Assembly: GCA_949358305.1 (NCBI GenBank)
Contig: OX442315.1
Span: 7,530,427-7,590,426, forward strand
Reading direction: 5' to 3'
Origin: Strigamia acuminata
Lineage: Eukaryota > Arthropoda > Chilopoda > Geophilomorpha > Linotaeniidae
Length of the DNA: 60,000 bases
Shown here in pieces: positions 8,159 through 20,000 of this stretch (within the stretch, counting starts at the first letter, position 1; each line of letters starts with the position of its first letter). The notes beneath the pieces are model-generated. The model had not been told where the DNA came from, did no database searches, and saw only the letters and a list, made by a program, of their open reading frames with translations. The position numbers were made by a program, and so were the translations under genes.

Positions 8159-11100
8159 ATGGCAGACAATATCCGAGCAACGGATTCCGACTCCGACGCA
8201 AACAAGAGAGCCGGTAGCCGTAAAGGCGCCGATTATCATTTGCGATCTGGAGGTCCCTTACCCAAAGCCTCAGCGCACGAAGCGAGGCAAAAACGGCGCA
8301 AGCCTAATCCCGATCGCAGAAGCGTATCAGAGGCATCGCACCCGTCTCACGCCGAGACGAGGCAGCGATCGGACGAGACAGAGCGGGGTGAAGAGCAATC
8401 TCACTCCAAACTGCCGCGTTCTAACCGTGACGGCGAGACGAGCGGAAACGAGGTTTCGTCCCGTAACCAATCGCCTCGTCTAATGCACGACACCGAGGTG
8501 GGCAGTCCGAAAGCGGCGTCTCCGATACAAAAGACGGCCTCAAATACGACAGCTAATTCGGCACTAAACACGCCAATTACGCAAAGCCGCCCAGCTTCGG
8601 TCAGGTCTGAAGGACACCAGTCCAATGCGTCAAAAACTGAGCGTGTTCCGAGCCAGCCTTACAGCGTCTCGGCCACATTGGTTGACACGATGCAGTTGGC
8701 ACAGGCAGAAGGTGTACGATACACTCTGCCAACGGGAAAAATAACTGTGTACGAAACATTGCAAATCGTACGTGCAGCTTTAAGAGCGCACAGGTTATCC
8801 CCACAAATCACCATTGTTGAAGACGCATACGCTCAACAAATGGTAGATTCCGCTCAATTCGAAGCGGATGCCGAGAATGAGCCCCGACAAGCCATCCGCG
8901 AGAGAAAGCGGAAGCTGGCAGAAAGAGAAGCGAGAGCTCTCGAGTACGGCAAATCCCAGCGCGTTCCGACCACTCCAGAAGAGGTTGAAATAGTTGATCG
9001 AGCCTTACATGCACATCGTTATGCATTCTATTCTCAGCAAGAAGCTGAACAAGCTTTCATGGCTAGGCTGCAACGAGACAAACCAAAATCCGTTCGCAAG
9101 CCAGAAGTTAGCTCGTTCGAATTGTCCGACGAGAGCGTCGAAGGCGACCCGAAGCGCACGCCGAAGGTCAGCCCCAAACCCGAGCGAAAAAAGGAAGTGC
9201 CAGTCACTCCACGCAAACGGGAAGTTTCGACCGGACAACGCGTTCGACCTCGCATGATGGCGTTAGACGATAATACTAACAACGCTATCAACCGATTAAT
9301 AAATGCGAACAACACGCGTCGTAACGAAGAACAGACTCACACGAGCCGACAACGCGACGACCCGCGGGGTAGCGACCGGCCACAGCCGGTGCCCATCTTC
9401 AAAAACGACGGACCTTCGAGAAAACATTCCGAAGACCGCACCTCGTCACGAGAGGAACGTCAACGCGAGAGAGGACAGCAACAGTATCACTACGGAAACA
9501 GTGATTCGTCGTCGGATGGACTGGAGTCGAATGCACCCAGTCATCACGATTCGGAGAGAGGTTCCGGAGAGAGACAAAGGGAAAGAGAACACGATGAACG
9601 CAGGGAAAGGGAACGTGACGACCGTCGTAGGGGCCGGAAAGAGTCAAACTCTTCACGGCGCAACCCGCCACGCCGCTCACCGTCTCCCGACCCCAGCTCC
9701 GACCCCTCGTCCAACGACGACAGACGAAATGATAAATCAAGTAATCGCCGGAAGAGATCCAACTCTCCGCGCGAGAGAGAGAAACGACGTCGATCGGAAA
9801 ATAGCGACCACCGGCGGGAGGAGTTTCAGGACCTTCCCCGACAAAGCGCGTTTACCGATTCGACGGGTCGGCAGTATACGATGGGGGAGCTTGGAAGAGC
9901 CCTGCTTGGCTCGTTAAAAGCCGAGGGAATCGATCTGAGCAAACGAAACGATCGTAATCGTAGCACTGGCGACCGCGTAAAGAAAAAATACGCTGTCTTC
10001 CGACGTGACACCATGAGTGTTACCGGGAATATTAGGTGGCAATTTTATATTCAGAACCGTTTCGACGGGTCATGGAAAGCGGGAGATCGCTTCCTTGACG
10101 AAGTAATTCGAATTAAGACTGCCACTAAAGCCACCGTAGGAGACATGCTCACCCACGGTATTGTCGAGCTAATGACAGGCTCGGCACGTGAGTGGTACCA
10201 AGGATTGAAAGGCGTCAATTGGGACGACTTTTTAATGAGATTCGACCTGCGCTACGGCGAGACACCCGAAGAGGTGAGCCGAAAGATGCGAGGTCTTCGC
10301 CAGATGCCTGGTGAAACCATAATGGATTACGACATTCGCGCCAGATTGTTGTTCGAAAAGGCCCCGATGGAATTTCATGCCACGGGATTCAACCTTTTCT
10401 TTCTCGGCGGTTTGTCGGAGTACTCGCAACGGGTGCTACTGGAAGAAAGGGCACCGACAGGAGGCAGCTACGAAGAAATGAGCGCCTTCCTGTTCGAGAA
10501 CACGATAGATATCGAGAAGAGATACTATTCCGCTTTACCAGAAGCGGAGAAAGCAGCAACCGCTAACCGTCTCAAGTTGAGTGTGGAAAGATATGGGGCG
10601 ACAGACAAAATGCGCCCTACTGAATATCTTAGCGGTATAATGGAGCTGGCAGAAGCTAGCGTTGGTTTACAAATAAAAAATAAACTGACATCCACGCTGC
10701 CTTCCAACCCTTTGGCCGCCCCTAAAAAGGCACCGACAGCGTCAGCCATGAAAGCGACACTGGAGGAGGTCAAGGAGGGGGAGGAAGCCGGACAAGATGC
10801 CGGAAAATCAGACGAAAAAGAAGAAAAAGACGATTATTCGACGGACGAAGAAATACGAAGTTATCGCGACACTCTATCAACGGGTTGCGATGAGGAAGGA
10901 CCGCTAGTACATCTCATCCATCGAGATAGAGCGGTAGAAGAATTTCGCGCCAGGTTAAAACCAAATGCCGGCCGGATTCCGAAGTATTTCCGAAAAAATT
11001 ACACGCCACCGTCGAAAGCAGACCCTGAAAAGAAAAAAATCGATTGAAGCCCCAAGAGACAAATCAAATATTCGCTGTTTCAAGTGTAACCAACCGGGCC

Positions 11101-11237
11101 ACTATTCCAATGAGTGCCCAAGAACAGCGAAAGAAGACGCTAAGTTTGACGCGATAATGAAGCAGATGGCAGAGATTAAACTCGCCATGGCAAAAAACGA
11201 GTCAAAAAACGAGTCAGCGCAGGCGGCGAAGAAATAA
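8159..11237 (+). pseudogene. Gyp-1 gag, split by a one-base shift before the zinc knuckle
   Basis: The frame from the ATG at 8159 encodes 962 residues. It has a basic Ser/Arg-rich N-terminal half (about residues 1-560), then a capsid-like region (RFDGSW..., EWYQGL, FDLRYGETPEE, LRQMPGETIMDY) from about 620 to 800. It ends at 11047, just after an A7 run at 11033-11039. In the +1 frame the sequence continues with a CCHC knuckle (CFKCNQPGHYSNEC) to the TAA at 11235-11237. In Gyp-2 the capsid part and the knuckle are in one frame, so the shift looks like a homopolymer indel or sequencing error and not a designed split. Gag would form the particle and bind RNA. Confidence 0.85.
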
Positions 11238-11260
11238 CTTCTCGACCGTCTGCGCCATTC

Positions 11261-14200
11261 ATGAAGAAGAAGGGGTTCAACAAAGGGTTCGATAAAACGC
11301 CACCAGTCAAAGAAATGGGTAGTGACATAGCTAACGCCCAGATCCAAGACAGGGCCAACAACGCTTTGCAGGTAATTACTGCAAACGCTGAGGTTGAAGT
11401 GGAAGAACCGAACCTACTGCTTGAAGAATTACCTCAAGTAGTCAACGAAGACACAGAAGAATTTCGTGTTTTCATGTGCAACGTGGCGGTCGAATACACC
11501 AGCCGCCTATGTATGCTGCCCATGACAATAGAACGCGAAAAAATTATGGGACTATTAGACTCGGGAGCAGATCGCTCGTTCGTTTCCGAAGACATAGTAG
11601 CATCATTGGGTCTCACCGATAAGATAAAAGGCGTTAATAAAAATGTACGTCTAAAAACCGCCAACGGAATGGCGCGTCCAAAAGGAGTAATATTATTGAC
11701 CATGGAGTGGCTCGGAGGGGTAGAACAGCACCCTTTCCTGGTCCTGCCCACGTGCGACAGAATTTTTCTGTTGGGCTTAGACCTCATGGCGTCAATGGAA
11801 ATACAACCAAATCCAATAACGAAATCTTGGAATTATATCAGAAATGATAGAGAAAGACCCGCAATTGTCGTGCCACCAGTTCTTATAAAAGAAGCGGCCG
11901 ACAAGACACAGTGGGAGAAAGGCCTAAAAAAATTCGTTCAAGATTACGATTTTAAAGCATTCGTAACAGAATTGCAACGGGACAATGTAGTAGAAACGCT
12001 TGTCGCCGACGCCGCTTTAGAATTAAATAAAGCGGCAGCCCTACGAAGGGTCCTACTTAAATACGAGGGGATCCTGTCGAAAAAACCGGGCCGAACAAAT
12101 AGGGCTATTCACGAAATTAAATTGACGGATAATAAACCTATACGAGTTGCGTATAAGGGAATGAACCCGCAAAAACGTGAAATAGTGCAAAAAATGTGCC
12201 AAGAAATGCTAGACAGCGGCATTGTCTCCGAGGCCCAAGGAGAATACGCGACGCGAGTTGTGCTCGTGATGCGCCCGGGCTCGGATCCGCGTCTATGCAT
12301 TGATTACCGCCCATTAAACGCGGTGACGGAGATAGATCCCATACAGATGCCGTCGATCGAATCCATTTTGAGAGAGCTTAGCCCCTTTTCTTGGGTTACG
12401 ACGATGGATCTGTCGAAGGGATACTGGCAAGTAGAAATGAGGCCAGAGGATAAACTAAAGACAGCATTTTACTCGCCAATTGGACGGTTGATGTTCAACG
12501 TCATGCCGTTTGGTTTAGTGAATGCTCCCAGTACCTTTCAGAGGCTAATCGAGAGCGTATTGGGTGATATATTGCATCAGTTTGTGTGGGCATACTTAGA
12601 TGACATTGTCATCGCCTCAAAAACATTTGAAGAGCACATTGAGCATATCGACCAAGTGCTCACCCGGCTGGCGAAAGCTGGGTTGCACGTACATCCAGGG
12701 AAAAGCAAGTTTTGCCGTAAAGAATTAGCTTTCCTGGGTTATCGCATTGGTGTCAACGAGCTAGCAATCGGCCCCGAGAAAATTGATGCGATTCATCGTT
12801 TTCCACCGCCCGAAGACGTTAAGGGGGTTCAGAGGTTTATGGGGATGATAAACTTCTTCGGCAGACTCTTACCGGGTCTTGCTGAGGTCGCAGCTCCAAT
12901 AACCGACCTCCTGAAAACTGAAATGGAGTTCGAGTGGACAGACGATTGTAACATCGCATTTAATGCGATAAAGAGGATGTTGACTGAAGTTGGAGTCATG
13001 CCTCTACCCGACTTGAACCGGCCGTTCATATTACACACGGACGCCAGCAGAGTTGGGTTGGGAGCAGCATTGCTCCAAACACACGTGCGCGACGGAGTCG
13101 AACAAGACCTGCCGTGCATGTTTATAAGTCGCAAACTCCAAGGCGCTGAAAAAAATTACAACGCCACAGTGTTTGGCAGTTGTGTGGGCTATAAGGAAAT
13201 TCAGAGATTATCTCGAATATACCAAATTTGTAGTCCACACAGATCATCAAGCGTTACAATGGCTGATGAAATTAAAGGAGCCAGCCGGTCGACTAGCCAG
13301 ATGGCAGTTAGAACTGATGGCATGCGACTTGACCATTCAATACAAGCCCGGCAAATATAACGTCGTGGCTGATGCTCTGTCACGGGCACCGGTGTCAGAT
13401 CCTATCGACGCTGACGATGATGGCGAGGATGATTCCCGCATCATTTACTGCCCAACGAGTTGTCATCGTTGGGATTTAAGGAAAATGAATGAAATTCCTA
13501 CCGCGTCTCCAGCAGATGTAAAATTCTGTGGATTCTGGACGCGGTTATACCAACCAGCTGCTGACAATTACCCAAATGCAAAGAAGGAATTTAAGCTAGA
13601 GCGGAGAATAAATGACCCGCTTCTAAGCGCCTTCCACGCTCATGTCGGCAAGCAAATGCGAAGCAATCCCCCGACAAGGGAGGAAATAATTGTGCAACAA
13701 AAATTAGACAAGAAATGTCAGGATAGAGCTAAGTTCGTACTGACAGGAAAATATCCGCCCAATCTGACCAGAAGGCAGAAGCGCCGCTATGCACACGAAT
13801 CCATAGATTACCTACTGGATGACGGCCTTTTGGTGAAACATCACCCAAATCACCAAGATGACTTGAGTGAATCAGACACCGCAGTAAAGGTAGTAATACC
13901 TGCTTCCTTAATTGGTCGTATATTGTGGTCGTTACACGGGCACCCGCTTGCAAGTCATGCGGGAGTAAGCAGAACACTCTATCGTGCTACACAGCTTTTT
14001 CACTGGACAGGGATGAAAAAAGATATTGCTCTTTTTGTCCACCAATGTCAGCGATGTCAAGCGTGCAAGCCGAGGAGTAAATCACCATTCGAAACTATTT
14101 TCTTAGGGCCTTACGCGCCTTTTGATTGTTTAAGTGTCGATGTGATGGGCCCAAAACCCATTACGGGAAATAAAAACGCGTACATTATTGTTATAATGGA

Positions 14201-15323
14201 CGTAGCAACTCGTTGGCCCGAGTTGTACGCCGTCGCTAGACCTTCAGCAGAAAAAATCGTTGAATGTATCTACGACGTAGCGTTACGTTACGGATTTCCA
14301 CGTAAAATAATATCCGATAACGGACCCCAATTTATCTCGAAAATTTGGGGTAAATTTTGTGAAAAGTTCGGTATTGTAGCGTCACACACCTCGACCTATA
14401 ATCCCAGAACGAATCCCGTTGAGCGACTCAACAGGGACATTAAATATGCATTGAGCATATTCACTGACATCCACAATCGTTGGGATGAGTACTTGAGGGA
14501 GATCGCGTTCAGCATACGAACGACGGTCTCAAGGACGAGAGATTTTTCTCCGGCCTACCTCAATTTCGCCCGAGAGCTATGAGTGCCTTGGGACCCACGA
14601 GTAGCAGAGTCGGTAAATGTGGTGGACCCCGAAAAACCACATGAGTACGTGTATAAATTGGAACAAACAATTTCGAGCACGTACAAGCATATGATGGCGC
14701 ACATTTTTAACATGCGCGACCGCATTTTACAAGATAAAAGCGGTAGAAAATTTGTGAATTTTGAGATCAATGATTTAGTGTGGAAGGACACACACATCCT
14801 CTCAAATGCAGCGAGAGGAATCACCGCCAGCTTGGCCAACAAAAGAGACGGTCCGTATGTGATCATCGACAAGCATGGCGGTAACGCATATAAATTGCGT
14901 AAGCTCGAGGATAATACCGAGCATAAATCGATCCAAGTACGAGAGTTAACTCCGTACATTCCGGAATTCCCGCAAGAAATGTGGGCCAAGGGCCAAGTCA
15001 AGTCCAAAACTGACGGCCAAATCGTCGATATGTTCGCTGGCGAGTCGGAAAAAGCACCGCCAAGCGACAACGAGGAGTATTTCGACGCCCCTTCACCTCC
15101 GGTAAACGAGATCGTTGAATCCGTTCCGGATCCAATTTTGGTCGGGGGGGAAACAGGAGAAACTCCTGAAACAAACACAAAAAACACGGATAAAAAAGAA
15201 AACAATAATGAGGAGGTACAGACACTAGAAACAAAAAACGTCGTACCTGTCTCGACTCATCACCTGCGGCCCCGTAGAAGTAATCCGTTTATAAAAGACG
15301 GAAAGGTCGTAGGAAAGGAGTAG
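11261..15323 (+). pseudogene. Gyp-1 pol: protease, reverse transcriptase, RNase H, integrase (one frameshift, one stop)
   Basis: Pol lies in the -1 frame relative to the end of gag and is already open upstream of the gag stop. Order: aspartic protease LLDSGADRSF near 11555; RT with YLDD at 12594-12605; RNase H with HTDASRVG near 13038; integrase zinc domain (HxxxxH...CQRCQAC) at about 13940-14065; D,D,E core at about 14135-14420; and a GPY/F-type module (KRDGPYVI) near 14848. Near 13165 about 8 bases are missing compared with Gyp-2, shifting the frame. At 14580-14582 a TGA stands where Gyp-2 has Arg. The end (NPFIKDGK) matches Gyp-2. No chromodomain is seen. Confidence 0.9.
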
Positions 15324-15555
15324 AAAAACGTTACGAGTCGATGGCGACGCTGAAAACAAAAAATTGATCGATCGACAGCGCTAGCCATCAAAATCCGAGA
15401 CTCTGAAAAATTTCGCTAAGTCCAACAAGCGATTTCGGTCGAATTCACGTCACAAGATGGCGTGGAAACGCGGGACCCGTAGCAAAATTATCGGCACGGG
15501 TCGGATACCGCGTGCAAAAGACCCCGTAGCAGCGATCGCGCACGGGTGTAGAAAC
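15324..15555 (+). other. Gyp-1 spacer between pol and third gene (left of Cop-1)
   Basis: This is non-coding internal sequence. It resumes at 22679 after Cop-1. The piece GTAGCGTAACATGCGCACGG just after the insertion is conserved in the equivalent spacer of Gyp-2 (inverted, around 41775-41800). Confidence 0.6.
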
Positions 15556-16101
15556 TGTTGATGTGTAAAACATCATTTGATCTGATATGGATCCTATTCT
15601 ATTAATTTATTAATATGTTTCTAGTTATATATTCTCGTATTATTGTTTTACAATGTTTATAACGATTAGTTATATCGTTATTCCATATTTCCTTTAATCC
15701 GTGCTTGAATGCACGATGCTATGTTCTTTTAGTTGTGTTTGACATTAAGCACGTTGCAGTTGCTATCTGTTTGTGCTTATAGTGTATTATTCCGCCACTA
15801 GTTGGCGTTACTGTTGTATTCTGTTATCCAAGATGGCGACGGCCATGACTTTCAGCCAGCCTCTTGTTTTTCATGCAATTATGGACTCCTACGTGAGTAT
15901 TTTCGTTGATATTAAATTTATTTTATGCTTTTAAGCATTCAGTGTTCTTTGTTACGGCATATAAGTGCTTTGCACGGCCGTTTTTGGTCTGAATTATCGG
16001 TCTGGTTAATTCCGATAATCGTAGCCGCCATTTGCGATTTGACCACTCGTTTTTCCTTAGTTTGCACGATAATTCGTGCCAGTTTTTCGTCCTCTGCTAC
16101 A
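15556..16101 (+). repeat. Cop-1 5' LTR
   Basis: The LTR runs from TGTTGATGTGTAAAACATC to GTCCTCTGCTACA. It contains CCAAGATGGC at 15828-15837, the reverse complement of the 10-mer in the Gypsy LTRs. Its last ten bases before the terminal A (CCTCTGCTAC) are the inverted complement of the primer site that follows. Confidence 0.95.
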
Positions 16102-16103
16102 GT

Positions 16104-16115
16104 TGGTAGCAGAGG
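16104..16115 (+). other. Cop-1 primer-binding site, initiator tRNA-Met type
   Basis: TGGTAGCAGAGG is the usual Copia primer site, complementary to the 3' part of initiator tRNA-Met. With the LTR end it forms a 10-bp hairpin (16091-16100 with 16106-16115). Confidence 0.85.
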
Positions 16116-16139
16116 ATGGTTGGCTTTCCAACACAGCAC

Positions 16140-16560
16140 GCGATTTTCCACTAATTTATCGCTAAATTTCGCGAATTTCGCGATTTTCGGCGATAATTTG
16201 TATTTTTCAGGTCTCGACGATTTCCTACGACGATTCTACGACGTGACAACGTTTTTCCTGCTACCAGCTACGTTCTCAAACGTGGGACAACGTTTTGACA
16301 CGGGAAAGTCGTCGTTTTTCGCCGATAATCGGAAATTTGCGCGGGATTCGCGAAATTTCCGGGTTTTCTTTTGTTTATTTGTAGATTTCGACGATTTAAA
16401 GTTTACGACGACGGTTTTGAACGTGCAGCAACGTTTTCACACACAAAGTGTGATTATTTTCGTCGTTAACCGGGAAATTTACGCGGGTTTCGCGAATTTT
16501 CCGAATTTATTTTGTCTTTTTCAGATTTTCAACGATTCGACAACGTCCAAGCGACGTTAT
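16140..16560 (+). repeat. Cop-1 leader: three degenerate tandem units
   Basis: Within the roughly 990-base untranslated leader, a unit recurs three times. It is built from CGATAAT-CGGAAATTT-type and CGCGAATTT-type words, a T-rich tract ending in AG (at 16210, 16384 and 16524), then TTTCGACGATT-like and ACAACGTTTT-like words. Spacing is about 174 and 140 bases. Each T-tract plus AG resembles a splice acceptor. Long apparent open frames across this region (for example 15925-17235) are a by-product of its TCG-rich wording. Confidence 0.55.
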
Positions 16561-17089
16561 CAACCAGAAACGGGTCCAGCCCGCTGTATTGCACCCCGGT
16601 GTGCGTACAGTACCGACGATTTTGCAATTCGACGATTTTTGATCAATTTCCGCGTTTTCTACGCGTGGTTGCGTGTTGCGACGAGCACCGCAACAGATTC
16701 ATCAATTTCGCCTTCCTATTGCTTTTCAGATTTCGTTATTATTATTGTTAGATTTAAGTTATTTTGGAGTGGGTCCCTTAGTATCGATTTCACCTTTAGT
16801 CCAGTCGGGCTCGTGAAATTTGTATTCTGTGTTGAGGCTATCCCTGCGCCACCTAACGTTTCCGTGGCCCTAGGCGGTTTGCAAAGGGCGTTAGGGGGAT
16901 ACTCAGCACAGGTTATCAAGGCAATTGTAGCATTGCCTCCCCGTCGTGGTTTCCGCTTTGACAGTGCTTCGAGTGATTTGTGCGACGATACGTGTGTGCT
17001 TCTCCACAGTGCTCCGTTCTTCGAAATACGACCGCCCGTACCACTTCTAAAGCCACGATATTTTTCACGTTTGTGTTTGGACACCGATC

Positions 17090-20000
17090 ATGCAGAAGTC
17101 TTCCGAACTTTCGTTGACGCGTGTACCCATACTTGCCGTAGGAAACTACGAGATGTGGGCGCGCAGTATGAAGATGCTGTTGAAGTCCGAATCTTTGTGG
17201 CATCATGTCACAGAAGAGGACGAGGAGGAAATTAAGAAAACTGCCGATCCGAAGGAATTAAAGAAACATAAACGCCGCAAAGATAAGGCGCTAGGATTGA
17301 TTTATGGTTTTGTCTCCGAACCCAAGAAATCAGCGCTGGACAACTGCAATACGCCTAAAGAGGCGTGGGATACGCTGGCCAAAATCTACGCGCCCAGCTC
17401 CCGTGCCAGAAAAGCAGCTTTACGGCGTGAATTCCTCGGACTGCGATTGGAAAAGGGGGAAGAGATGGCTGATTTTCTGGGACGTGTGGATTACCACGTC
17501 CAGAAATTGAAAGACATTGGCGAGAAAACATCAGAAGATCACCATGCGTATCAGTATCTGGATTTGCTACCCCCCGAGTACTCGCAGGTCTCCTTCTCGA
17601 TCTACCATTGGGAAGACGACAAGTTTAAACCCCAAACAGTGTCCGAACAACTTCTCTCGGAGTACATGAGACAAGGGTCATTTAGGTCTCGTGATCAAAC
17701 TTCGTCATCTTCACAGGCTTACGCGACGGATCAAACTCGCTCTCGCTCCCGGAATCGACCGCTTTCCTCGATTAAATGTTTCAACTGCGACCAAATGGGA
17801 CATTACGCGAATAAGTGCCCTGAACTTCGAAGAAGTAGGAATTCCAATCCTTCTGTGTCACTCCAACGCCCTTCGAGAAGTAAAAGTCGCAAACGGGGAA
17901 AGAACAGTTCGAATAAATCCAATGATGGTCGTCCTAAGGGCAGTTCCCAAGTTAGGTGGGACGCTAACTTCTTTGTAAACGCACCGCCACAAATCACCGA
18001 GATGCCCGCTGCTCATTTTATGCAGAGCCACGAATGGATCGTCGATTGTGGCGCGACAGATCACATTTCCCACGTCGCGTCATGGTTTACGGACTTCGTG
18101 AAAGTTGTACCATTCGATGTTGAACTCGGCCAAGGCACCTCGCAAGTGACTGGGAAAGGAACGGTCCAAATCCAAACGAACATTGATGGATGCCTTTGTG
18201 TAGTGAATCTCCGAGATGTATTCTACGCGCCGAACTTCGAAGCTAATCTAATTTCGGTGTCGAAAATCGATAAAAATGAATTCCATATCCATGTTTACAA
18301 AGGTGAAGTAAACGTTTTCAAGTCTGACATCCAACATTCTGTTCTACGTGCCAAAGAGAAGGGTGGACTTTACTACGTGGATGGCTTATCTCCACCGGTG
18401 ACTTCTGCGACAAATGTGATTTCGACTTCGCAATCTTTACCTCCAGTACAGACATTAGTGACCGTTGAGGAAGATTTTGTAAAGGTTCCCAAACCTAGAA
18501 AGAAGCCGAAGGAACGTGCATTGACAGATTTTCGATTAGAATTTCCTCCCTTAACACAGGAAACGCAATCTCTTCCTGTTCCGAAATCTCCTCCCGTTCC
18601 TACACCTGTCCCTAACTCACCTACACAAGCCAATCCTACCGCTCCTTCCCCTTCACAAACCTTTGCCGAAGTATTGCAAACAATCCCGTCCTTGAAAACA
18701 CCTCCTCCTAAAGTCAATCAGAAGAAGGTCGCAGCTCCAACTGCTAAAAAGGACGCGACCGGCATATGGCATAGTCGACTTGGCCATCTACATACCAACG
18801 CGATGAAACTTCTAGCAGCCAACGACCAGGTTTATGGCATCGAACCGGCTGAAGTCGCGAAGGAATTGACCTGCAATCACTGCAGGGTGGCCAAATCGAC
18901 CAGGGCATCACACAAACCCGACGAACACCCGATGACGTCAAAAGCGTTGGACCTTCTCCACATGGATCTCTGGGGACCACATCCAGTTAACTCTTTTGGC
19001 GGTGCTCGTTACATTTTTACCATAATCGACGACGCAACGCGTTACACGTGGATGTTCCCGCTGGCTCAAAAATCTCAGACTTTCGAATGCTTTAAGGATT
19101 TCGTTTCTCGCATCGAACGCGTCGCAGACACGCGGGTTAAGGCCATTCGAACTGATCAAGGCGGGGAGTTTATGTCGAACGAGTTTATGGATTACCTACG
19201 TAAAAGTGGAATTCAGGGACAACGCACGAATCCAGCGAGCCCCCAGACGAACGGCACGGCCGAACGCATTAACAGGACGATGGCCGACTTCATGCGGGCG
19301 ACGTTGGATGAGACGAAACTTCCCGAAGAACTATGGGCCGAAATTGCCGTTTCATTTTCCTACATCAAGAACCGCTGCCCACATTCCCGTATTAAGAATG
19401 AAGTGCCGTATATTTTATGGCGGCAACGTGCTCTCTCTGTTCGGCATCTCCGTAGGCTCGGATCGAAATGTTGGGTCCATTACACCGCTCCGGGACGCAA
19501 CAAGTTGGCGCCTCGCGCCTGGGAAGGATTTTTAGTCGGCTACGCGGTGGGAACTCGAGGATATCGTGTTTGGAACCCCGTCGACAACAAAGTCGTGGAG
19601 TCGATCCACGTGAAGATTGATGAACGACAGTCCTATCGTCGCTCTCAGCGCCCTTCCCAACCGACATTCGAAGAGTCTTTTCAACCCGGACCTCGTGCTT
19701 CTACTACGCCACCGTCTCATGTCAAATTCGACGACACGATCCAATATTCGACATGGTCGACAGGTCCTGACTCAGACGATCCAGACTCGTCAGATTATGA
19801 CTCCGACGATTCCGCGCCTCCGCGCGCTCCACCACCGGGTATCCAATCGCCTCCACCTGGTCGACAATCTCCGGTATTGGGTGCGCAAGCGATGCCACCA
19901 ATCGAAGTAATGGCCGATTTAATATTACCGACATTGCGTCCAGATACTTCGACAGGCACTACACCGACTGGCACTCCGACCAATACGCCACCGGGATCTC

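Noticed and set aside
15925-17235. 436-codon open frame across the Cop-1 LTR and leader
   Set aside because: It starts inside the LTR, lacks any domain, and is open because the tandem leader units are rich in TTC/TCG wording. The real Gag-Pol frame overlaps its end. No second element supports it.
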